From an uncultured Lachnospiraceae bacterium (GTDB lineage Bacteria > Bacillota > Clostridia > Lachnospirales > Lachnospiraceae): a stretch of 64,000 bases of DNA. The DNA lies in assembly GCA_947631955.1 (NCBI GenBank), contig CANRNJ010000009.1, forward strand, positions 62,001 through 126,000. Reading direction: 5' to 3'. The position numbers and the translations under genes were made by a program. The notes beneath the pieces are model-generated. The model was given only the letters and a program-made list of their open reading frames with translations. It was not told the origin of the DNA and searched no databases. Each line of letters starts with the position of its first letter. Position 1 is the stretch's first letter. Shown here in pieces: positions 18,983-28,462 of this stretch.

Positions 18983-19525
18983 TTATTTTGCAAATGGCAT
19001 GTTAAACAATCTCAACAACTCGCGGGCTTCCTCGTCCGTCTTGGCGGTAGTGACGAAGATCACGTCCATACCTCTCACTTTATCCACCTTGTCGTACTCG
19101 ATTTCGGGGAAAATGATCTGCTCCTTGATCCCTAACGCATAGTTGCCTCTGCCGTCAAAGGAGTCGGGATTGACGCCTCTGAAGTCACGCACACGGGGCA
19201 GGGCAAGATTTACAAGACGATCCAGAAATTCATACATCTTGTCGCCGCGCAGCGTTGTCTTACAGCCGATTGCCTGACCTTCTCTGATTTTAAAGTTAGC
19301 GATAGAATGTTTTGCCTTTGTAACGATCGCTTTCTGTCCTGTGATCGTTTCCATATCGCTTACGGCTGATTCCAGAACTTTGGCATTTTCCTTAGCTTCG
19401 CCAACGCCCATGTTGATCACGATCTTGTCAAGCTTCGGAACTTCCATAACATTTTTATATCCAAACTTTTTGACCATAGCATCTACGATCTCGTTCTTAT
19501 ACATCTCTTTCAGTCTACTACTCAA
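18983..19525 (-). CDS. rplE: 50S ribosomal protein L5
   Basis: 180 residues with the L5 core ([19 protein letters not shown], then [31 protein letters not shown] in two adjoining stretches). L5 binds 5S rRNA and contacts S13 in an intersubunit bridge. It follows rplX by 24 nt with a GGAGG-type site. Confidence 0.98.
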   Translation of the reverse strand: MSSRLKEMYKNEIVDAMVKKFGYKNVMEVPKLDKIVINMGVGEAKENAKVLESAVSDMETITGQKAIVTKAKHSIANFKIREGQAIGCKTTLRGDKMYEFLDRLVNLALPRVRDFRGVNPDSFDGRGNYALGIKEQIIFPEIEYDKVDKVRGMDVIFVTTAKTDEEARELLRLFNMPFAK

Positions 19526-19549
19526 CGTTTTAGACCTCCTTTCTTAGAA

Positions 19550-19861
19550 TCAATCAACGATGTCGCCTGTAGTTTTTGCATAACGGACTTTCTTGCCGTT
19601 CTCAATCTTAAAACCGATCCTCGTTGCCTTTCCCTTGTGGACATACATTACGTTGGAAGCGTCGATGGGAGCTTCCTTCTGAACGATGCCACCGTTCTGA
19701 TTGGCTGCCGAAGGCTTCTCATGTTTGGTGATAAGGTTGATCCCCTCGACCAGAACCTTGTTGTTCTTGCGATCAACGGAAATGACCTTGCCTTCTTTGC
19801 CTTTATCTTTACCGGCGATCACTTTGACGGTATCGCCCTTCTTAATCTTAAATGTTGACAT
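19550..19861 (-). CDS. rplX: 50S ribosomal protein L24
   Basis: 103 residues with an N-terminal KOW motif (KKGDTVKVIAGKDKGKEGKV) and the conserved NLITKHEKPSAANQNGGIVQKEAPI. L24 starts assembly of the 50S subunit by binding the 5' end of 23S rRNA. It is 11 nt after rplN. Confidence 0.98.
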   Translation of the reverse strand: MSTFKIKKGDTVKVIAGKDKGKEGKVISVDRKNNKVLVEGINLITKHEKPSAANQNGGIVQKEAPIDASNVMYVHKGKATRIGFKIENGKKVRYAKTTGDIVD

Positions 19862-19872
19862 ACCGGCACCTC

Positions 19873-20241
19873 CTATAATACTTCCGGAGCCAGTGAAACA
19901 ATTTTCATAAACTGTTTATCACGAAGCTCTCTTGCTACTGGCCCAAAGATACGGGTACCTCTCGGAGTCTTATCCTCCTTGATGATCACAGCAGCATTTT
20001 CGTCAAATCTGATGTAGGAGCCGTCCTTACGGCGTGCGCCCTTAACAGTGCGAACGACTACGGCTTTCACAACATCGCCTTTTTTTACAACGCCGCCTGG
20101 TGTTGCATCTTTGACCGTGGCAACGATCACATCACCAATACGCGCATATCTTCTTGTGGAACCGCCTACAACTCTGATGCACAGAAGTTCTTTGGCACCG
20201 GTATTGTCAGCGACCTTAAGTCTGCTTTCCTGTTGAATCAT
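19873..20241 (-). CDS. rplN: 50S ribosomal protein L14
   Basis: 122 residues, exact family length, [27 protein letters not shown] to the C-terminal [19 protein letters not shown]14 lies at the subunit interface and is also the contact of the silencing factor RsfS. It is 90 nt after rpsQ. Confidence 0.98.
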   Translation of the reverse strand: MIQQESRLKVADNTGAKELLCIRVVGGSTRRYARIGDVIVATVKDATPGGVVKKGDVVKAVVVRTVKGARRKDGSYIRFDENAAVIIKEDKTPRGTRIFGPVARELRDKQFMKIVSLAPEVL

Positions 20242-20331
20242 GCTATCTTCTCCTTATTTTAGTGATACGGACAAAACCTAGATTTGCTTAAGCGGCGTTT
20301 CTTCGGCGCCTCAGGAAATCTTTTCGTCCTG

Positions 20332-20586
20332 TTATTTTACCTTCTCAACGATCTCAACAAGTCTCCATCTCTTATCCTTGGACAGGGGTCTCGTTTCCAT
20401 GACTTTCACCGTATCGCCGATGCTGCACTCATTGTTTTCATCATGTGCTTTCAGTTTATATGTCTTCTTTACGATCTTATTGTAAAGCGGATGTTTCACA
20501 TGGTTTTCAATGGCTACCACGATCGTCTTATCCATCTTATTACTGACAACTTTGCCAATACGGGTCTTTCTTAAATTTCTTTCCAC
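20332..20586 (-). CDS. rpsQ: 30S ribosomal protein S17
   Basis: 84 residues from GTG 20586 ([21 protein letters not shown]). GAGGAG sits 9 nt upstream of that GTG; longer in-frame extensions would run into rpmC. The OB fold is complete, with [26 protein letters not shown] split by the usual strands and [20 protein letters not shown]17 binds the 5' domain of 16S rRNA. Confidence 0.96.
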   Translation of the reverse strand: MERNLRKTRIGKVVSNKMDKTIVVAIENHVKHPLYNKIVKKTYKLKAHDENNECSIGDTVKVMETRPLSKDKRWRLVEIVEKVK

Positions 20587-20638
20587 GATTGATTCTCCTC
20601 TCTTATGGCCTGTATAAGCCACATAATATCTGCAACGT

Positions 20639-20848
20639 CTAGTTCGCGGCCTTCGCCTTCTGTGTGATAACCGTCTGGATCCTCGCAATGTTTCTTCTTA
20701 CGTCCTTGATCCTCGCCGTGTTATCCAACTGGTTCGTTGCGTTCTGGAATCTGAGATTGAAAAGCTCTTTCTTGGCATCCACCAGTTCCTGCGCCAGTTC
20801 TGCCTCTGATTTTTTGTTTAATTCCTCAACATACTTATTTGTTTTCAT
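20639..20848 (-). CDS. rpmC: 50S ribosomal protein L29
   Basis: 69 residues forming the long helical hairpin typical of L29 ([21 protein letters not shown] and [27 protein letters not shown]). It sits at the tunnel exit and helps dock SRP and trigger factor. Its start overlaps the rplP end by 14 nt, implying coupling. Confidence 0.97.
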   Translation of the reverse strand: MKTNKYVEELNKKSEAELAQELVDAKKELFNLRFQNATNQLDNTARIKDVRRNIARIQTVITQKAKAAN

Positions 20849-21275
20849 TTACTGCACCGCCTTCCAAGTCTGCTTTAGAAACGATTTTACACTTACATGG
20901 AAGCTTATGTGTCGCAAGACGTAACGCTTCTTTCGCTATATCGTCAGTTACTCCTGAAATCTCGAACAGCACGCGTCCCGGTTTAACAACCGCTACCCAG
21001 TATTCGAGAGTACCTTTACCGGAACCCATACGCGTTTCCGCCGGTTTTGCCGTTACGGGCTTGTCGGGGAAGATCTTGATCCATACTTTACCGCCACGCT
21101 TGATATAACGTGTCATAGCGATACGGGCTGCCTCGATCTGATTGGACTTGATCCAGCACGGTTCCAGTGCCACGATACCGTACTCACCGTATGTGATCGT
21201 ATTTCCGCGGGAAGCTTTACCTCTCATAGAGCCGCGGAACTGTTTACGACGTTTTACTCTTTTCGGCATTAACAT
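20835..21275 (-). CDS. rplP: 50S ribosomal protein L16
   Basis: 146 residues, [21 protein letters not shown] onwards, with the [26 protein letters not shown] signature in two adjoining pieces. L16 organises the A-site region of the peptidyl transferase centre. Its ATG shares one base with the rpsC stop (TAATG). A second ATG two codons later is an alternative start. Confidence 0.97.
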   Translation of the reverse strand: MLMPKRVKRRKQFRGSMRGKASRGNTITYGEYGIVALEPCWIKSNQIEAARIAMTRYIKRGGKVWIKIFPDKPVTAKPAETRMGSGKGTLEYWVAVVKPGRVLFEISGVTDDIAKEALRLATHKLPCKCKIVSKADLEGGAVNENK

Positions 21276-21931
21276 TATTTATCGCTCCCTTCTACATTAG
21301 ATTTCGTAGGAAGTATCTCACCCTTATAGATCCATACCTTGACGCCGAGTTTACCGTATGTGGTATTGGCTTCCGCAAAACCGTAGTCGATATCCGCTCT
21401 CAGTGTCTGCAGCGGGATCGTGCCTTCGCTGTAAAACTCGCTGCGCGCTATATCCGCGCCGCCAAGACGTCCGGATACGGCAGTCTTGATGCCTAAAGCG
21501 CCCGTTTTCATGGTTCTGCCCATGCAGGACTTCATGGCACGTCTGAAAGATACACGGTTTTCAAGCTGCTGCGCAATGTTTTCTGCAACCAGCTGTGCAT
21601 CTCTGTCAGGCCGTTTGATCTCTTTGATGTCTACAAAGACTTTCTTGTTTGTCAGCTTCGCGATCTCCTTCTTGGTGATCTCGATCTCCGCGCCGCCTTT
21701 ACCGATCACAACACCCGGTTTTGCGGTATAAATGATAACCTTGACTCTGTCGGATGCTCTCTCGATCTCGATCTTCGAGATACCGGCGCTGTATAACTTT
21801 TTCTTCAAATATTTTCTGATGTTATAATCTTCCACTAAGAAATCAGCGAATTCCGCATCGGCATACCATTTGGAATCCCAATCTTTGATGATACCGACTC
21901 TTAAGCCGTGTGGATTAACTTTCTGTCCCAT
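21275..21931 (-). CDS. rpsC: 30S ribosomal protein S3
   Basis: 218 residues with an N-terminal region, a KH domain at about 40-110 ([27 protein letters not shown] in two pieces) and the C-terminal S3 domain ending [20 protein letters not shown]3 is part of the mRNA entry helicase with S4 and S5. It lies between rplV and rplP. Confidence 0.98.
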   Translation of the reverse strand: MGQKVNPHGLRVGIIKDWDSKWYADAEFADFLVEDYNIRKYLKKKLYSAGISKIEIERASDRVKVIIYTAKPGVVIGKGGAEIEITKKEIAKLTNKKVFVDIKEIKRPDRDAQLVAENIAQQLENRVSFRRAMKSCMGRTMKTGALGIKTAVSGRLGGADIARSEFYSEGTIPLQTLRADIDYGFAEANTTYGKLGVKVWIYKGEILPTKSNVEGSDK

Positions 21932-21954
21932 GTTGTTCTCCTTCCCGAATACTC

Positions 21955-22359
21955 TTATTTTTCATCAAGCACGATGGTGATGTGGCTCATTCTCTTTTCG
22001 ATCCTGTAAGCCCTGCCCTGTGCTCTCGGTCTGATCCTCTTCATCGTAGGTCCTTTGTTTGCATAACACTCTGCGACATACAGGTTCTCCGGATTCGGAT
22101 AAACCGCAGGATCCTGACCATACAGATATTCAGCATTAGCGCGGGCGGACTCCAACAGTTTCTTGATAATGCTGGAAGCATATCTGGGATTGTACTCCAG
22201 TATAGCCAGCGCCGTTTCCACATCCTTGCCTCTGATGGCATCTAACACGAAACAAGCTTTCTGCACAGACACTCTTGCATAAGACAACTTAGCGGACGGT
22301 CTGGTGTCTTTCTTCGCGTTTCTCTCTCTCTTTATCTGGGATCTATGTCCTTTAGCCAT
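21955..22359 (-). CDS. rplV: 50S ribosomal protein L22
   Basis: 134 residues. An N-terminal basic extension ([20 protein letters not shown]) precedes the conserved core ([22 protein letters not shown]) and the tunnel-lining beta hairpin with [19 protein letters not shown]22 mutations can alter macrolide sensitivity in other species; nothing unusual is seen here. Confidence 0.97.
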   Translation of the reverse strand: MAKGHRSQIKRERNAKKDTRPSAKLSYARVSVQKACFVLDAIRGKDVETALAILEYNPRYASSIIKKLLESARANAEYLYGQDPAVYPNPENLYVAECYANKGPTMKRIRPRAQGRAYRIEKRMSHITIVLDEK

Positions 22360-22380
22360 AGATGATGACCTCCTTTCATT

Positions 22381-22662
22381 TTAACGAACTTTGGACTTTT
22401 TCTCGTCTTTGTCATGTCCTCTGTATGTTCTGGTGGCAACAAACTCACCGAGTTTATGTCCGACCATATCTTCCGTAACATATACCGGCACATGCTTTCT
22501 TCCGTCGTGGACAGCGAACGTGTGTCCCACAAAAGACGGGAAAATCGTAGAGCGGCGTGACCAGGTCTTAATAACCTGTTTCTGTCCCGATTCATTCAAC
22601 GCATCTACTTTTTTCAGTAAGCTTGCATCTGCAAACGGTCCTTTTTTCAGTGATCTACCCAT
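22381..22662 (-). CDS. rpsS: 30S ribosomal protein S19
   Basis: 93 residues, [21 protein letters not shown] with the conserved [22 protein letters not shown] and [17 protein letters not shown]19 pairs with S13 in the 30S head near the A-site finger. It is 11 nt after rplB. Confidence 0.98.
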   Translation of the reverse strand: MGRSLKKGPFADASLLKKVDALNESGQKQVIKTWSRRSTIFPSFVGHTFAVHDGRKHVPVYVTEDMVGHKLGEFVATRTYRGHDKDEKKSKVR

Positions 22663-22673
22663 GTTATCTCCTC

Positions 22674-23516
22674 CTATTTAATCGCTCTGCCATCTCTTCT
22701 TCTTACGATCAGCTTGTTCGATGCTTTCTTCTTCTTACGAGTCTTAAGACCCAGCGCCGGTTTGCCCCAAGGTGTGCACGGGCCGGGACGTCCGATAGGC
22801 GCTTTGCCTTCGCCGCCGCCGTGCGGGTGATCGTTCGGGTTCATAACGGAACCGCGGACCGTAGGACGGATACCCATGTGGCGCTTACGTCCGGCCTTAC
22901 CGATCTTGATCAGGTTGTGGTCGCCGTTGCCGATCGTTCCGATGGATGCGCGGCATACAAGAGGAACCATTCTCATTTCGCCGGAAGGAAGTCTGAGTGT
23001 GGCATACTTGCCTTCCTTTGCCATCAGCTGTGCGCTGTTGCCCGCGGAACGGACCATCTGTCCGCCCTTGCCGGGATGCAGTTCGATATTGTGGATCAGC
23101 GAACCTACCGGAATAGCCGATAACGGCAGGCAGTTGCCGACTCTCACTTCCGCGTCCGGTCCGTTCATGACTTTCATTCCGTCCGTCAGACCTTCCGGCG
23201 CGAGGATATATGCCTTCTCGCCGTCCTCATAACAGATCAGCGCGATGTTCGCCGTTCTGTTCGGATCATACTCGATCCCGATGACTTTTGCGGGAATTCC
23301 GTCTTTATTTCTCTTAAAATCAATGTTTCTGTATAATCTTCTGTTTCCGCCGCCATGATGTCTGACCGTGATCTTACCCTGATTGTTGCGTCCCGCATTT
23401 TTCTTCAGGGAAGTACACAAAGCCTTTTCCGGTGTCTTCTTTGTGATCTCGGAAAAATCAGAACCGGTCATATTACGTCTGGAAGGTGTATATGGGTTAT
23501 ATGTCTTGATTCCCAT
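22674..23516 (-). CDS. rplB: 50S ribosomal protein L2
   Basis: 280 residues, the usual length, with the conserved [15 protein letters not shown] and the catalytic-centre-proximal [19 protein letters not shown] loop. L2 is essential for subunit association and peptidyl transferase activity. AAAGGAG precedes the ATG. It is 95 nt after rplW. Confidence 0.98.
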   Translation of the reverse strand: MGIKTYNPYTPSRRNMTGSDFSEITKKTPEKALCTSLKKNAGRNNQGKITVRHHGGGNRRLYRNIDFKRNKDGIPAKVIGIEYDPNRTANIALICYEDGEKAYILAPEGLTDGMKVMNGPDAEVRVGNCLPLSAIPVGSLIHNIELHPGKGGQMVRSAGNSAQLMAKEGKYATLRLPSGEMRMVPLVCRASIGTIGNGDHNLIKIGKAGRKRHMGIRPTVRGSVMNPNDHPHGGGEGKAPIGRPGPCTPWGKPALGLKTRKKKKASNKLIVRRRDGRAIK

Positions 23517-23611
23517 TGTCTTTTCTCCTTTTCTTCATTCTTATTTCGTGTTTGGAAAGAATCGTATGGATTCTTCCGGACCAAGCCGCAGATCCTCTCA
23601 GGCAGCCTCTT

Positions 23612-23911
23612 TTACAGTCCTGCAAAGATCTCGATGTCCTTGCTGTCCTGTGTCAGCTGTACGATCGCTTTCTTGGTCTTCGCGGTCTTGCCGTATACCG
23701 TGCCGCGTCTTTTGGTCTTCCCATCCATGTTCATGGTGTTGACTTTGACCACTTTGGTCCCTTCAAACATCTTCTCAACAGCTTCCTTGATCTGTGTCTT
23801 ATTTGCTTCCGGATGAACAAGGAACGTATACTTCTTCTCGCTCATGCCAGCCATACTCTTCTCGGTGATAACCGGTTTGAGGATCACATCATAATATTGT
23901 AATGCTGCCAT
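23612..23911 (-). CDS. rplW: 50S ribosomal protein L23
   Basis: 99 residues ([17 protein letters not shown], then [22 protein letters not shown]). L23 rims the exit tunnel and is a docking site for trigger factor and SRP. Its ATG overlaps the rplD stop as TAATG. Confidence 0.97.
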   Translation of the reverse strand: MAALQYYDVILKPVITEKSMAGMSEKKYTFLVHPEANKTQIKEAVEKMFEGTKVVKVNTMNMDGKTKRRGTVYGKTAKTKKAIVQLTQDSKDIEIFAGL

Positions 23912-24531
23912 TATGCATACACCTCCTCGATCTTAGCAACGGCATCCTTGGTGATTACCAGTGTGTCGCCCTTCAAAATGTCATACACATTAATACTGTC
24001 CACTACGGCCGTAGAGATCTTCGGAAGATTTCTTGCGGAGTAGAAAATGTTCTCGTCCGCCGCGCCGATCACTACTATAGCCTTCTCAACTTTGAGGTTT
24101 TCCATGACCTCTTTGAACTTCTTCGTCTTGATCTCATCAAGCTTCAGTTCATCCAGCACGATCAGTTTGTTCTCCTGAACCCTGCTCGTCAGAACGGATT
24201 TCAATGCCGCTCTCTTTTCCTTCTTATTCAGCTTGAAGGAATAATCTCTCGGAACGGGAGCGAATACGACTCCGCCGCCTTTCCACTGGGGCGCCCGGAT
24301 GGAACCCTGTCTTGCATGTCCGGTTCCTTTCTGCCTCCAGGGCTTTCTTCCGCCGCCGGATACTTCGGAACGGGTCTTTGCCTTCTGCGTTCCCTGACGT
24401 TTATTGGCAAGCATCTGGACTACCGCCATGTGTACAAGGTGTTCATTGATCTCGACACCAAACACCGCATCGTTTAAGTCCATCTTGCCGACTTCTTTAC
24501 CTTCCATATTATAAACAGATACGTTTGCCAT
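23911..24531 (-). CDS. rplD: 50S ribosomal protein L4
   Basis: 206 residues. The tunnel loop carries the basic [19 protein letters not shown] signature. L4 is also the feedback repressor of the S10 operon in enterics; a folded S10 leader is present upstream of rpsJ in this window, although use of L4 here is inference. It follows rplC by 35 nt with AGGAGG. Confidence 0.98.
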   Translation of the reverse strand: MANVSVYNMEGKEVGKMDLNDAVFGVEINEHLVHMAVVQMLANKRQGTQKAKTRSEVSGGGRKPWRQKGTGHARQGSIRAPQWKGGGVVFAPVPRDYSFKLNKKEKRAALKSVLTSRVQENKLIVLDELKLDEIKTKKFKEVMENLKVEKAIVVIGAADENIFYSARNLPKISTAVVDSINVYDILKGDTLVITKDAVAKIEEVYA

Positions 24532-24566
24532 CTGAATGGTCCTCCTTTCATTGGTGGCTTACACCA

Positions 24567-25253
24567 CTATTTCGCCTCGACCTTCGTTGTTTCTTTCACG
24601 GTTACCAAGGCTTTCTTAGGGCCCGGCACAGCTCCTTTGACAAGGATCAGATTCTTGTCCGCATCGACCCTTACCACCGTAAGATTCTGAACCGTTACTT
24701 TTACGCAGCCCATGTGTCCCGGCATGCCCTTTCCTTTAAACACCTTGCTCGGCGAGGAACATGCACCGTTGGAACCCTGATGGCGATGGAATTTGGAACC
24801 ATGAGCCATGGGACCTCTATGCTGGCCATGTCTTTTGATGGCGCCCTGAAATCCTTTACCTTTGGAGATCGCAGTCGCATCGACGCGGTCGCCCGCCTCA
24901 AAGATATCCGCTTTGATCTCGCTTCCGAGCGTGTACTCTTCCGCGTTATCCAGTTTCAATTCTCTGACATATCTCTTGGCCGATACGCCCGCCTTGTCAA
25001 AGTGGCCTTTCAGCGCTTTATTTACGCCATGTCTGTGAATCACTTCTTTTTTGCCGGATTTGTCCTTGTTGACGATCTTCTCTTTCTTGTCTACATAACC
25101 GACCTGTACAGCGCTGTAACCGTCGTTCTCCACTGTCTTGATCTGGGTCACCGCGCACGGTCCTGCCTGAAGTACGGTAACGGGTGTCAATGTTCCGTCT
25201 TCGGCAAAGATCTGGGTCATTCCGACCTTTGTTGCCAAAATTGCTTTCTTCAT
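24567..25253 (-). CDS. rplC: 50S ribosomal protein L3
   Basis: 228 residues, a little longer than E. coli L3. It starts [20 protein letters not shown] and has the conserved loop [20 protein letters not shown] that reaches toward the peptidyl transferase centre. The Lys/Thr/Val-rich C-terminal tail is an extension. L3 is an early assembly protein. Confidence 0.98.
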   Translation of the reverse strand: MKKAILATKVGMTQIFAEDGTLTPVTVLQAGPCAVTQIKTVENDGYSAVQVGYVDKKEKIVNKDKSGKKEVIHRHGVNKALKGHFDKAGVSAKRYVRELKLDNAEEYTLGSEIKADIFEAGDRVDATAISKGKGFQGAIKRHGQHRGPMAHGSKFHRHQGSNGACSSPSKVFKGKGMPGHMGCVKVTVQNLTVVRVDADKNLILVKGAVPGPKKALVTVKETTKVEAK

Positions 25254-25318
25254 TTCCTTTACCTCCTGTTGTTCTACAGCGGAACGGAACTTTCTTCCGT
25301 TCGTCCTAGTAGGGGTGA

Positions 25319-25636
25319 TTATTTGTTCTTCATCTTAATGTCGATGTACACGCCTGCAGGCATCTCCAGCCTCTGTAAAGCGTCAACCGTCTTCGGTGTA
25401 GGAGAGATGATGTCGATGAGTCTTTTATGAGTCCTCTGCTCGAACTGCTCTCTGGAGTCCTTGTATTTGTGGACAGCCCTGAGGATCGTAATCACTTCCT
25501 TCTTGGTCGGAAGCGGTACAGGCCCGCTCACCTGAGATCCGTTCTTCTTTACCGTTTCGATGATTTTCTTTGCAGATGCATCAACAAGCTGATGATCATA
25601 GGCTTTTAATGTAATTCTCATTACTTGATTTGCCAT
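25319..25636 (-). CDS. rpsJ: 30S ribosomal protein S10 (NusE)
   Basis: 105 residues from ATG 25636 ([25 protein letters not shown]), after GGAGGCGAC; the longer in-frame extension runs through the leader and is not translated. S10 belongs to the 30S head and, as NusE, joins NusB in antitermination complexes. It is first in the S10-spc-alpha superoperon, preceded by a structured leader of about 240 nt. Confidence 0.97.
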   Translation of the reverse strand: MANQVMRITLKAYDHQLVDASAKKIIETVKKNGSQVSGPVPLPTKKEVITILRAVHKYKDSREQFEQRTHKRLIDIISPTPKTVDALQRLEMPAGVYIDIKMKNK

Positions 25637-25877
25637 AAAAAAAGTCGCCTCCTTTTCGCACTTTGAACTAAGTACGACAAGCGGTGACTGTACACTCCCC
25701 CGTGTGTGTCCTAACTTAAAAAAGGCACTAATCACGTTGTTTCCGGCCCTGCCGGACGTTCTTGCTTGTACAGTGACTTGTCGTCAGTTTCCTAACTTGA
25801 CATTCGCTCCGCGGAAAACCTGAACGCCATTGCTGGCATCCAGCAACCTCACGCTTCACAGCTATCATGCCACAGCA
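25637..25877 (-). promoter_or_regulatory. S10-operon mRNA leader with long imperfect stem
   Basis: Between the promoter and rpsJ, ACGACAAG (25674-25681) plus ACTGTACA (25687-25694) pair with TGTACAGT (25767-25774) plus CTTGTCGT (25777-25784), forming a 16-bp stem with an internal bulge. It encloses a perfect TCCGGC/GCCGGA hairpin (25742-25756). The arrangement resembles ribosomal protein leaders such as the L4-binding S10 leader. No uORF is convincing. The ligand is inferred only from position. Confidence 0.6.
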
Positions 25878-25883
25878 TTGACT

Positions 25884-25912
25884 AGTATACATGGAAAAAG
25901 CCCTTTTGACAA
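25884..25912 (-). promoter_or_regulatory. Main promoter of the S10-spc-alpha operon
   Basis: On the minus strand TTGTCA, a 17-nt spacer and TATACT are a near-consensus housekeeping promoter, giving transcription start around 25877. An AAAAAGTCCTT/AAGGGCTTTTT hairpin overlaps the -35 and spacer (25893-25921). It could end transcription coming from either side. Confidence 0.8.
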
Positions 25913-26104
25913 GGACTTTTTCAAAAAAATTGTATTTTTTTCCATACAATCTGCTGACAGCGTCTTTTTCCGATTCTGCTAGGCAGGCGCGCGGGAATGT
26001 AGTAAAATAAAGATTGCCGATGCACCGGACGCCGGAATGGGAGCAGGAAGTATTCCATGCCGGACGGCATACCGGATTACTGCGCGGAACGAAAGGGCCT
26101 TATT

Positions 26105-26983
26105 ATGTGGATAGCGGACAAATGGAAAGATTATGAAGCAATAGACGCCTCCGGCGGGGAGAAACTGGAGCGCTGGGGCGATTACATACTGGTGCGGCCG
26201 GATCCGCAGGTGATCTGGGATACGCCCAAAACCGCTCCCGGATGGACCAAACGGAACGGACACTATCATCGAAGTTCCAAAGGCGGCGGGGAATGGGAAT
26301 TTTTCGATCTGCCCCAAGAATGGGCGATCGGCTACCGGGATCTGACTTTCCGGCTGAAGCCGTTCCACTTCAAGCATACGGGGCTCTTCCCGGAGCAGGC
26401 CGTGAACTGGGACTGGTTTTCTTCTATAATAATGGAAGCAAAACAAAAAGATCCGGCGCGTCCGGTCAAAGTGCTGAACCTTTTTGCCTACACAGGCGGC
26501 GCAACGCTCGCCGCTGCCAAAGCGGGCGCCCAAGTCACGCATGTGGACGCTTCCAAGGGCATGGTCACATGGGCCAAAGAAAACGCGGCCGCTTCGGGTC
26601 TTGCCGATGCGCCGATCCGCTGGCTGGTAGACGACTGCGTCAAATTTGTGGAGCGCGAGATCCGGCGCGGCAATACCTACGACGCCATTATCATGGATCC
26701 GCCATCCTACGGCAGAGGTCCGAAAGGCGAGATCTGGAAAATAGAAGAAAACGTCTTTCCGCTGATCCGGCTCACCGCGCAGATCCTCTCGAAAAACGCT
26801 CTTTTTTACTTAGTCAATTCCTATACGACCGGACTGCAGCCTGCGGTGCTCACCTACATGATCCATACCGCGCTTGTTCCGGAACACGGCGGCCATGTCG
26901 AATCCGCAGAGATCGGCCTGCCCGTCACGTCCAGCGGGCTGATCCTGCCCTGCGGCGCGTCGGGACGCTGGAAAAACCTATGA
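26105..26983 (+). CDS. Class I SAM-dependent rRNA-type methyltransferase (RlmI/RlmK-like)
   Basis: 292 residues from ATG 26105 (MWIADKWKDYEAIDASGGEKLERWG), 7 nt after AAAGGG; a longer frame from 26057 has no site. SAM motif I is VLNLFAYTGGATLAAAKAGA, motif II VTHVDASKGM, and the catalytic-loop motif is DAIIMDPPSYGRG. This pattern fits COG1092/RlmI-like enzymes that methylate 23S rRNA cytosines or guanines; the exact site cannot be told. The N-terminal PUA domain of RlmI is absent. It is divergent from the ribosomal operon. Confidence 0.88.
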   Translation: MWIADKWKDYEAIDASGGEKLERWGDYILVRPDPQVIWDTPKTAPGWTKRNGHYHRSSKGGGEWEFFDLPQEWAIGYRDLTFRLKPFHFKHTGLFPEQAVNWDWFSSIIMEAKQKDPARPVKVLNLFAYTGGATLAAAKAGAQVTHVDASKGMVTWAKENAAASGLADAPIRWLVDDCVKFVEREIRRGNTYDAIIMDPPSYGRGPKGEIWKIEENVFPLIRLTAQILSKNALFYLVNSYTTGLQPAVLTYMIHTALVPEHGGHVESAEIGLPVTSSGLILPCGASGRWKNL

Positions 26984-27550
26984 CAACAGCGACGCGCCCA
27001 TGAGCGCCACCGCAAAACATACCAGCATCCCAATAAGGACCGCAATGGCGACGCTGATCAGATAAGCCTTAAAAAAGTTGGATTTACTCTTCTTTTCCTT
27101 TTGGCTGAACGCCCATACAAACACCATGATAATATTTACGCACGGAACCATCAGTATGATCATGGACAATATCCACTCTCCCACCGAAACCGGCACTTCC
27201 ATATCCGGCTGCCCGCTGCCGTAAGGCTGCTGCGCAGGAGCATAGGGCCGATACTGCTGATAGGGCTGATAATTCCCGTTCTGGTAAGTATCGTTCTGCT
27301 GATATGCCCCGTTCTGGTAGGTATTATTCTGTTGATACTCCCCGTTTGAATAAGTATTGTTCTGTTGATACTCTCCGTTTGAATAAGTATTGCTCTGTTG
27401 ATACTCTCCGTTTGAATAAGTATTGCTCTGTTGATACTCCCCGTTCGGATAGCTATTGTTCTGTTGATATTCCCCGTTCGGATAGGTGTCGTCCGGCTGA
27501 TGATTTCCGGTTGGATATGCGCTGTCTGCGCGGTTTTCGTTCTCGTCCAT
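26978..27550 (-). CDS. Membrane protein with Asn/Gln/Tyr-rich decapeptide repeats
   Basis: 190 residues. About residues 15-95 are eight or so imperfect 10-residue units of the form NTYSNGEYQQ, encoded by 30-bp DNA repeats. A Pro/Tyr/Gln linker leads to two membrane helices (about 128-150 and 165-188) joined by the basic segment SQKEKKSKSN. The layout, disordered polar N-terminus plus a two-helix hairpin, resembles small DUF4234/CD225-like envelope proteins, but no family is certain. The repeat copy number is likely variable; unit loss or gain keeps frame. Its 3' end overlaps the methyltransferase 3' end by 6 nt. Confidence 0.75.
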   Translation of the reverse strand: MDENENRADSAYPTGNHQPDDTYPNGEYQQNNSYPNGEYQQSNTYSNGEYQQSNTYSNGEYQQNNTYSNGEYQQNNTYQNGAYQQNDTYQNGNYQPYQQYRPYAPAQQPYGSGQPDMEVPVSVGEWILSMIILMVPCVNIIMVFVWAFSQKEKKSKSNFFKAYLISVAIAVLIGMLVCFAVALMGASLLS

Positions 27551-27612
27551 TTTTCTCTCCTTCTTCTCTCACATTGTCGATTTAACAATAGATTTAACAT
27601 TTTTGTAACATA

Positions 27613-27626
27613 TGACATAAGTGTCA
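27613..27626. promoter_or_regulatory. 14-bp inverted repeat, candidate operator
   Basis: TGACATAAGTGTCA (TGACA, four bases, TGTCA) lies 63 nt upstream of the decapeptide-repeat gene. The same 14-mer, as its complement, occurs at 5549-5562 over the start region of the M15 peptidase gene. A related TGACA-GATA-AGTCA lies at 27656-27669. The cognate regulator is unknown. Confidence 0.35.
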
Positions 27627-27707
27627 TTCACGCTTTTTTCATGCGACACATCATATGACAGATAAGTCATTTTCTGGCATCTGCAGCCCTTTCTGTTGTT
27701 TCCTGCG

Positions 27708-28235
27708 CTATTTTCCGATTTGCCAATACAGCGCCTTAAGATGCGCTATCATGTTGTCTGCGGCATATAGACAGGGCGCTCTATCCGGAAAATACAGATA
27801 CATCCGCACGCCGTAAACTACTATCAGCAGGACGAGCAGCCCTATGGCAATGATCTTCATGCCCTTTGCCCTTCGCCCCGCTATATAGCGGTTCCAGCCA
27901 AAATATCCCGCTGCCGCCATGAACGGAAAGACCACCGGATTCATCTGCCATGCCTGCTGCCATCTGCCGGTCAGGAAACAGATCGACGCTCTGGTCATGC
28001 CGCACCCCGGACAGGGGATCCCGCAGAAAATGACCAGCGGACAGAACGCATGGAACACCAGATTCATGAAGATCATATAAAGCGCCGCCGCTGCGAGCGC
28101 CGCTCCGTATTGTTTTGCATCATCGGCGATACGGCCCCAAACTGCCGCTCCGTATTGTTTCGCATCATCGGCGATCCGGTCTAAAACCGCCGTTCCCTTT
28201 TCTCTCATAAGCACCAAACCCGCAAAAACCGTCAT
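27708..28235 (-). CDS. DUF2752 membrane protein
   Basis: 175 residues if the ATG at 28235 is used; ATG 28208 is an alternative and neither has a strong ribosome site. The DUF2752 signature is plain: CPLVIFCGIPCPGCGMTRA, then a polar helix and YFGWNRY. There are about three membrane helices. An N-terminal 15-residue duplication (RIADDAKQYGAAVWG, then again) is encoded by a 45-bp repeat. Proteins of this family are uncharacterised; the CPGCGMTR motif hints at metal or thiol chemistry at the membrane. It lies downstream of TraX across a repeat array. Confidence 0.8.
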   Translation of the reverse strand: MTVFAGLVLMREKGTAVLDRIADDAKQYGAAVWGRIADDAKQYGAALAAAALYMIFMNLVFHAFCPLVIFCGIPCPGCGMTRASICFLTGRWQQAWQMNPVVFPFMAAAGYFGWNRYIAGRRAKGMKIIAIGLLVLLIVVYGVRMYLYFPDRAPCLYAADNMIAHLKALYWQIGK

Positions 28236-28283
28236 GTTCCGACGGCTGGCCGCCGCCGATATCACCCGCCACAGCCCGCCAGC

Positions 28284-28462
28284 GCCGATATCATCCGCCC
28301 ACGGCTGACTGCCTCCGACATCATCTGCTGACGTCCTGCTGCCGCCGATATTCATCTGCTGACAGTCATCTAGCACCGATATTATCTGCCCACGGTCAAC
28401 TAGCACCGATATCATCTGCCCACAGCCTGCTGCCGCCGGTATCACCTGCCCACGACCAACCG
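28284..28462. repeat. Roughly 30-bp tandem repeats between TraX and DUF2752 genes
   Basis: About six imperfect units of the form ccgatatcatctgcccacgg start near 28284, 28313, 28344, 28374, 28404 and 28434. The last unit is the 3' end and stop codon of the TraX gene, so the array looks like amplification of a gene terminus, as at ecfA1. No coding function is evident. Confidence 0.75.

Noticed and set aside
25893..25921. Hairpin near the S10 promoter as a terminator of an upstream gene
   Set aside because: The only upstream gene is divergent. The hairpin coincides with the -35 and spacer of a strong promoter, so its terminator role is uncertain and it was not listed separately.
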